Shown: piece after piece, positions 22,434 to 24,562 of the stretch
How positions within the stretch are numbered: the first letter of the stretch is position 1
Layout: the number at the start of each line of letters is the position of its first letter
Virus record (IMG/VR): IMGVR_UViG_3300033153_005525
Span: 1-24,562 of that record
DNA: 24,562 bases
Reading direction: 5' to 3' (one strand)
Origin: a virus
Position numbers and translations under genes: made by a program
Notes under the pieces: model-generated
What the model was told of the DNA's origin: nothing
Database searches by the model: none
Seen by the model: only the letters and a program-made list of their open reading frames with translations

Positions 22434-22652
22434 TTAAAATTCAAGCTCTCTCCACTTCTTTTTGTTCTCAGCAAGTTCTATGCCTTCAGCTATCTGATTA
22501 ATTTTTCTGTCGTTTGTGACAGCTCTTTTAATTGATGCCGCTCTGGCTATACCGCTTTGTCCTGGAGGTCTTTCGTTTATTAGTCGACCGTCTTTTATAT
22601 ATAGACCGTCTACGTAGTTAGATGTTGATGGATCTTTAATAGGTCTTTTCAT
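22434..22652 (-). CDS. Hypothetical small basic protein
   Basis: The product is 72 residues: RPIKDPSTSNYVDGLYIKDG, then RPPGQSGIARAASIKRAVTN and a charged helix ending KKKWRELEF. There is no signal peptide, membrane segment or known motif. It stands alone between two gene-free stretches, with a -7 element 15 bases upstream of its ATG and a terminator downstream, so it is likely a single-gene unit expressed independently of the blocks around it. The function is unknown. Confidence 0.6.
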   Translation of the reverse strand: MKRPIKDPSTSNYVDGLYIKDGRLINERPPGQSGIARAASIKRAVTNDRKINQIAEGIELAENKKKWRELEF

Positions 22653-22666
22653 GGTTATTGTTTTAA

Positions 22667-22674
22667 CAAAGATA
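22667..22674 (-). promoter_or_regulatory. Possible -7 element (TATCTTTG) for the 72-residue gene
   Basis: The minus strand carries TATCTTTG 15 bases before the ATG at 22652, an exact match to TAnnTTTG. A TTG at the 19-base spacing is lacking. The very short leader fits Bacteroidetes transcripts. Confidence 0.45.
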
Positions 22675-22789
22675 ATAAAATTTTTTTAGATACATGGGGG
22701 TTGAGGGTAATACTACCTTATACGTTGATGGTGGGTAAAAGGAAAACGATTATTTTTTAGTTGCTTGACTTTTTTTTGAATTTTTTTCT

Positions 22790-22808
22790 GCCAACTTTTT
22801 GGCTTTTT
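22790..22808 (+). terminator. Rightward intrinsic terminator with no gene before it
   Basis: A perfect 5-base-pair stem GCCAA/TTGGC with a CTTT loop (22790-22803) is followed by TTTTT. This is a short terminator for plus-strand transcription. No rightward gene precedes it; the nearest gene on that side reads left. It may end a small RNA or protect against read-through. Confidence 0.5.
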
Positions 22809-22810
22809 CT

Positions 22811-22925
22811 GTGGGGGTATGGGTGGACACCTGACCACCTCGCAAGGTCGCAAGGGGTACGCCTTCCCTCGTTTAATATTTAAAGGGGCGAGGCCTTCCC
22901 TCGCTTTATGCCTGCGCTTTGTCCT
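22811..22925. repeat. G+C-rich, hairpin-rich intergenic island
   Basis: This island inside the gene-free stretch 22653-23107 is far richer in G+C than its surroundings. It contains a GGTGG/CCACC hairpin (22822-22839), the perfect tandem TCGCAAGG x2 (22840-22855), two copies of GCCTTCCCTCG (22861-22871 and 22893-22903), and a perfect GCGAGG/CCTCGC hairpin with a five-base loop (22888-22904). It could be an origin, a structured RNA, a packaging site or a host-type repetitive palindrome. The rest of the stretch, apart from the terminator and promoters, shows nothing. Confidence 0.6.
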
Positions 22926-23039
22926 CCAACAATAAACAAAACTTATTTAGAACGATTATAAATTAAGCTTGTAAGTCGTTGAGTATCAGCAAGTTATAAC
23001 TATTTTATTAGTGTAGATAAATATTTATTACTTTATAGC

Positions 23040-23069
23040 TTGTTTATTTAAAGTATTTAAGTATCTTTG
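23040..23069 (+). promoter_or_regulatory. Full Bacteroidetes-type promoter (TTG-N19-TATCTTTG)
   Basis: TTG at 23040-23042 is followed after exactly 19 bases by TATCTTTG at 23062-23069, matching the known -33/-7 promoter of Bacteroidetes. The ATG of the first rightward gene lies 38 bases downstream. It is the best promoter in the window and supports host sigma-factor use for early genes. Confidence 0.75.
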
Positions 23070-23107
23070 ATTATTAAATAAAACTTAATTAACTAAAATT
23101 AATCATT

Positions 23108-23614
23108 ATGGGAATAAGAACAAGTAATAAAGCAAGTGCAAATTTTGTTTTAAGTAGAACAGAATTTCAAGCAAATAATTTATCAGGCGAATGGATTAAC
23201 AATATATATGTTGTTAAATCTTACGGCTATTATCCGATATTTATTTTTTCAGGTGGTCAATGGTACGAAAACGAAGATCGCTATTCACATAGTACAGCCG
23301 TACAAATGACGCAATGCAGTTACGGAATGAGGGACGAAGCAATAAAAAAAGATAATCAATTTATGCAAGATCTAATGAACGGCAAAGGCGAAAAATCAAC
23401 AAAGACCGACCCAACAAATTTTATGAAAGCATTTTTATTAATGGGGGATCTAACAAGTAATAACGAAAGCCAAGAAGATAAATTAAAATATAAGGAAAGG
23501 ATTGTATTTGCTACAATGAAAAGCCAAATTCCAGATTGGCAAAAGCCGTCCGATTGGGACAGCTTGCCGATAGACGAAAAGATGAAACGATTAAATAAAT
23601 TACAAACTATATAA
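23108..23614 (+). CDS. Hypothetical early phage protein
   Basis: The product is 168 residues. The N-terminal part (ANFVLSRTEFQANNLSGEWI, then NNIYVVKSYGYYPIFIFSGGQWYENEDRYSHSTAVQMTQ) is a compact beta domain of a kind often seen in small phage early proteins, with the 'YVV.SYG.yPifif....WyeN.d.YS..Ta..m.Q' pattern. The C-terminal half is helical and charged, ending WDSLPIDEKMKRLNKLQTI. There is no catalytic motif. It is the first gene behind a strong host-type promoter, pointing to early expression and a possible host-takeover role. Confidence 0.7.
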   Translation: MGIRTSNKASANFVLSRTEFQANNLSGEWINNIYVVKSYGYYPIFIFSGGQWYENEDRYSHSTAVQMTQCSYGMRDEAIKKDNQFMQDLMNGKGEKSTKTDPTNFMKAFLLMGDLTSNNESQEDKLKYKERIVFATMKSQIPDWQKPSDWDSLPIDEKMKRLNKLQTI

Positions 23615-23618
23615 TAAT

Positions 23619-23852
23619 ATGGCAAAACTTACAAAACTTATAAAATTTTTAAATGACTTTGACGAAGATTTAGAAGAAGAATTATATAACCGAGAAGATC
23701 AAGCCAACGAAGAAGAATATAAATGGGACGGCTACCGAGATAGCGACAAAGGGACAGAGTATATAAATAAAACGGAAGCACTTGACGAATTAAAAGAGTT
23801 AATTTTTGAAGTTGTTGAAAAAGCCGAAGCCATTAAAAATAAAGAATATTAA
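23619..23852 (+). CDS. Small acidic hypothetical protein
   Basis: The product is 77 residues and strongly acidic (FDEDLEEELYNREDQANEEE), helical, ending with LKELIFEVVEKAEAIKNKEY. It lies four bases after the previous gene, so it is the second cistron of the early unit. Acidic small phage proteins sometimes act as DNA mimics or inhibitors, but nothing specific is visible here. Confidence 0.65.
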   Translation: MAKLTKLIKFLNDFDEDLEEELYNREDQANEEEYKWDGYRDSDKGTEYINKTEALDELKELIFEVVEKAEAIKNKEY

Positions 23853-24003
23853 TAATAAAAATATATAAGGGGGAAGAAATAAGGAAGTAATACCGATAAG
23901 CGATAAGGTAAGTAATCGAGGATTAAGTTCATTGAAAACTTTATTTGACTTACGGGAATATAAGTAGAGCTTCATTTCCTCCTCCTAATTAAAACCAAAC
24001 AAA

Positions 24004-24111
24004 ATGAAACTAAATGAATGGATATTACATAAAGCAAATAATCCAACCAAAAAAGAATTAGAAAAAATAAGAAAACTTTTAAAAACAAATAAACAAAACC
24101 AAACAAAATAA
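24004..24111 (+). CDS. 35-residue basic microprotein
   Basis: ATG 24004 to TAA 24111 encodes MKLNEWILHKANNPTKKELE followed by KIRKLLKTNKQNQTK, one amphipathic helix with a basic end. The AACCAAACAAA leader before the ATG resembles that of other small Bacteroidetes phage genes. The 150 bases before it hold no gene that I can see. It is plausible but unproven. Confidence 0.45.
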   Translation: MKLNEWILHKANNPTKKELEKIRKLLKTNKQNQTK

Positions 24112-24124
24112 TATTTGTTAGTAG

Positions 24125-24153
24125 TTGTGCCAGCCAACAATGTTGGAACACAA
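24125..24153. repeat. Interrupted inverted repeat
   Basis: CCAACAATGTTGG (24134-24146) is a perfect 13-base palindrome around a central A. It is enclosed by outer arms TTGTG (24125-24129) and CACAA (24149-24153). It lies in the gap between two small rightward genes, and a second, weaker pair (AACTC/GAGTT at 24172-24191) follows. It could be a protein-binding site or an mRNA hairpin; there is no T-run for a terminator. Confidence 0.45.
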
Positions 24154-24215
24154 AAAACAATAAGAATAATAAACTCTATAAATATGGAGTTAAAAACTAA
24201 TTAAAAACTATAACA

Positions 24216-24562
24216 ATGCAAACAAAAACGAAAAGAAGATATATTAAAATATTACAGGATGCTTCAAAATGGGGACTAAACTATAAAAAATATAAAAAAG
24301 ATTTCAATTATAACTCAATAGGCGAATATTTTGAAGATGATTTAGGGACGCTTGTAGAAAACTATATAATGGAAACAAGGAAATATCAATATGTAAACGA
24401 GGAGGGGGAATTATTTTGGGAGGATAACGACAGGTTAGATTATTATTATGAGAGTGCATTAGCCAACTTAACATCTCTATTAAAAATAACATACAATTCC
24501 CCTAAACTTTTATGTAAGGCGACAGGAAAAATTATAAACAATCCTAACTATGAAGATAATAA
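24216..24562 (+). CDS. Hypothetical early protein, 3' end cut by window edge
   Basis: The frame is open from ATG 24216 to the right edge, 115 complete codons. The start is basic (QTKTKRRYIKILQDASKWGL), then a Tyr/Lys/Asp-rich stretch (NYKKYKKDFNYNSIGEYFED), then an acidic helix (NEEGELFWEDNDRLDYYYES), and KATGKIINNPNYEDN at the edge. No known motif is present. The leftward open frame across this region is its antisense shadow; codon use and position in the rightward unit favour this frame. Confidence 0.6.
   Translation, partial: MQTKTKRRYIKILQDASKWGLNYKKYKKDFNYNSIGEYFEDDLGTLVENYIMETRKYQYVNEEGELFWEDNDRLDYYYESALANLTSLLKITYNSPKLLCKATGKIINNPNYEDN

Noticed and set aside
22653-22760. Possible tRNA in the gene-free stretch
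   Set aside because: No cloverleaf arms, T-loop or CCA-adjacent acceptor stem could be drawn.
23972-24160. Leftward hydrophobic 62-codon frame resembling a membrane protein
   Set aside because: Its Phe/Leu richness is the complement of A-rich plus-strand DNA, and it crosses the 35-residue rightward gene and the palindrome; no promoter was seen.
24304-24492. Leftward 62-codon frame near the right edge
   Set aside because: It is the antisense of the partial rightward gene starting at 24216, which fits operon direction and composition better.

Overview
The window is part of the genome of a tailed double-stranded DNA phage that very probably infects a marine member of the Bacteroidetes (Flavobacteriia-like). 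Phage identity rests on a terminase large subunit, long repetitive tail fibres with self-processing chaperone tails, a holin and an M15 endolysin. The host guess rests on strong A+T richness, little sign of Shine-Dalgarno sequences, promoter elements of the Bacteroidetes type (TAnnTTTG, once with TTG exactly 19 bases upstream), and two exported proteins whose signal peptides end in the QGQ/HGQ style common in that phylum. No tRNA, rRNA, CRISPR, integrase or insertion sequence was seen.

Layout. From 1 to 19361 everything real reads leftward, as one long late block. In transcription order it holds a run of tiny, very basic proteins (19361 to 17428); a putative virion protein (17397-16885); small membrane or envelope proteins, an outer-membrane-barrel-like protein, an M15 peptidase and a holin (16566-13836); three tail-fibre-type genes (13830-6101); a short S74-tailed protein, a methyltransferase and further small structural-type genes (6098-3592); a double GroES-like protein, a 2-oxoglutarate oxygenase-like protein and a SET-domain protein (3585-2046); and a possible small terminase gene followed by terL, which runs off the left edge. 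A winged-helix-like regulator (19415-19867) reads rightward. It is divergent from the late block, with a 16-base palindromic promoter region between them, and convergent with a leftward chaperonin operon groEL - small unknown gene - groES (21982-19862).

The groEL upstream region (21983-22433) is extremely A+T rich. It carries a cluster of TGTCAT/ATGACA hexamers and a terminator belonging to the next gene. A second gene-free region (22653-23107) holds a G+C-rich, hairpin-rich island, an orphan rightward terminator and a near-perfect Bacteroidetes promoter. That promoter drives the rightward, probably early, genes at 23108-24562, the last of which is cut by the right edge.

How it may work together. 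The phage brings its own GroEL/GroES folding machine plus a second protein that looks like two fused GroES-like barrels, plausibly for folding its large repetitive fibres or capsid. Three enzymes able to modify proteins or small molecules (SET, 2OG-Fe(II), SAM methyltransferase) sit among the structural genes. The largest fibre gene is broken by two small frameshifts, at 10437-10441 and 10104-10107, that look like sequence errors but could be real. All functional statements come from motif reading only; no database search was possible.
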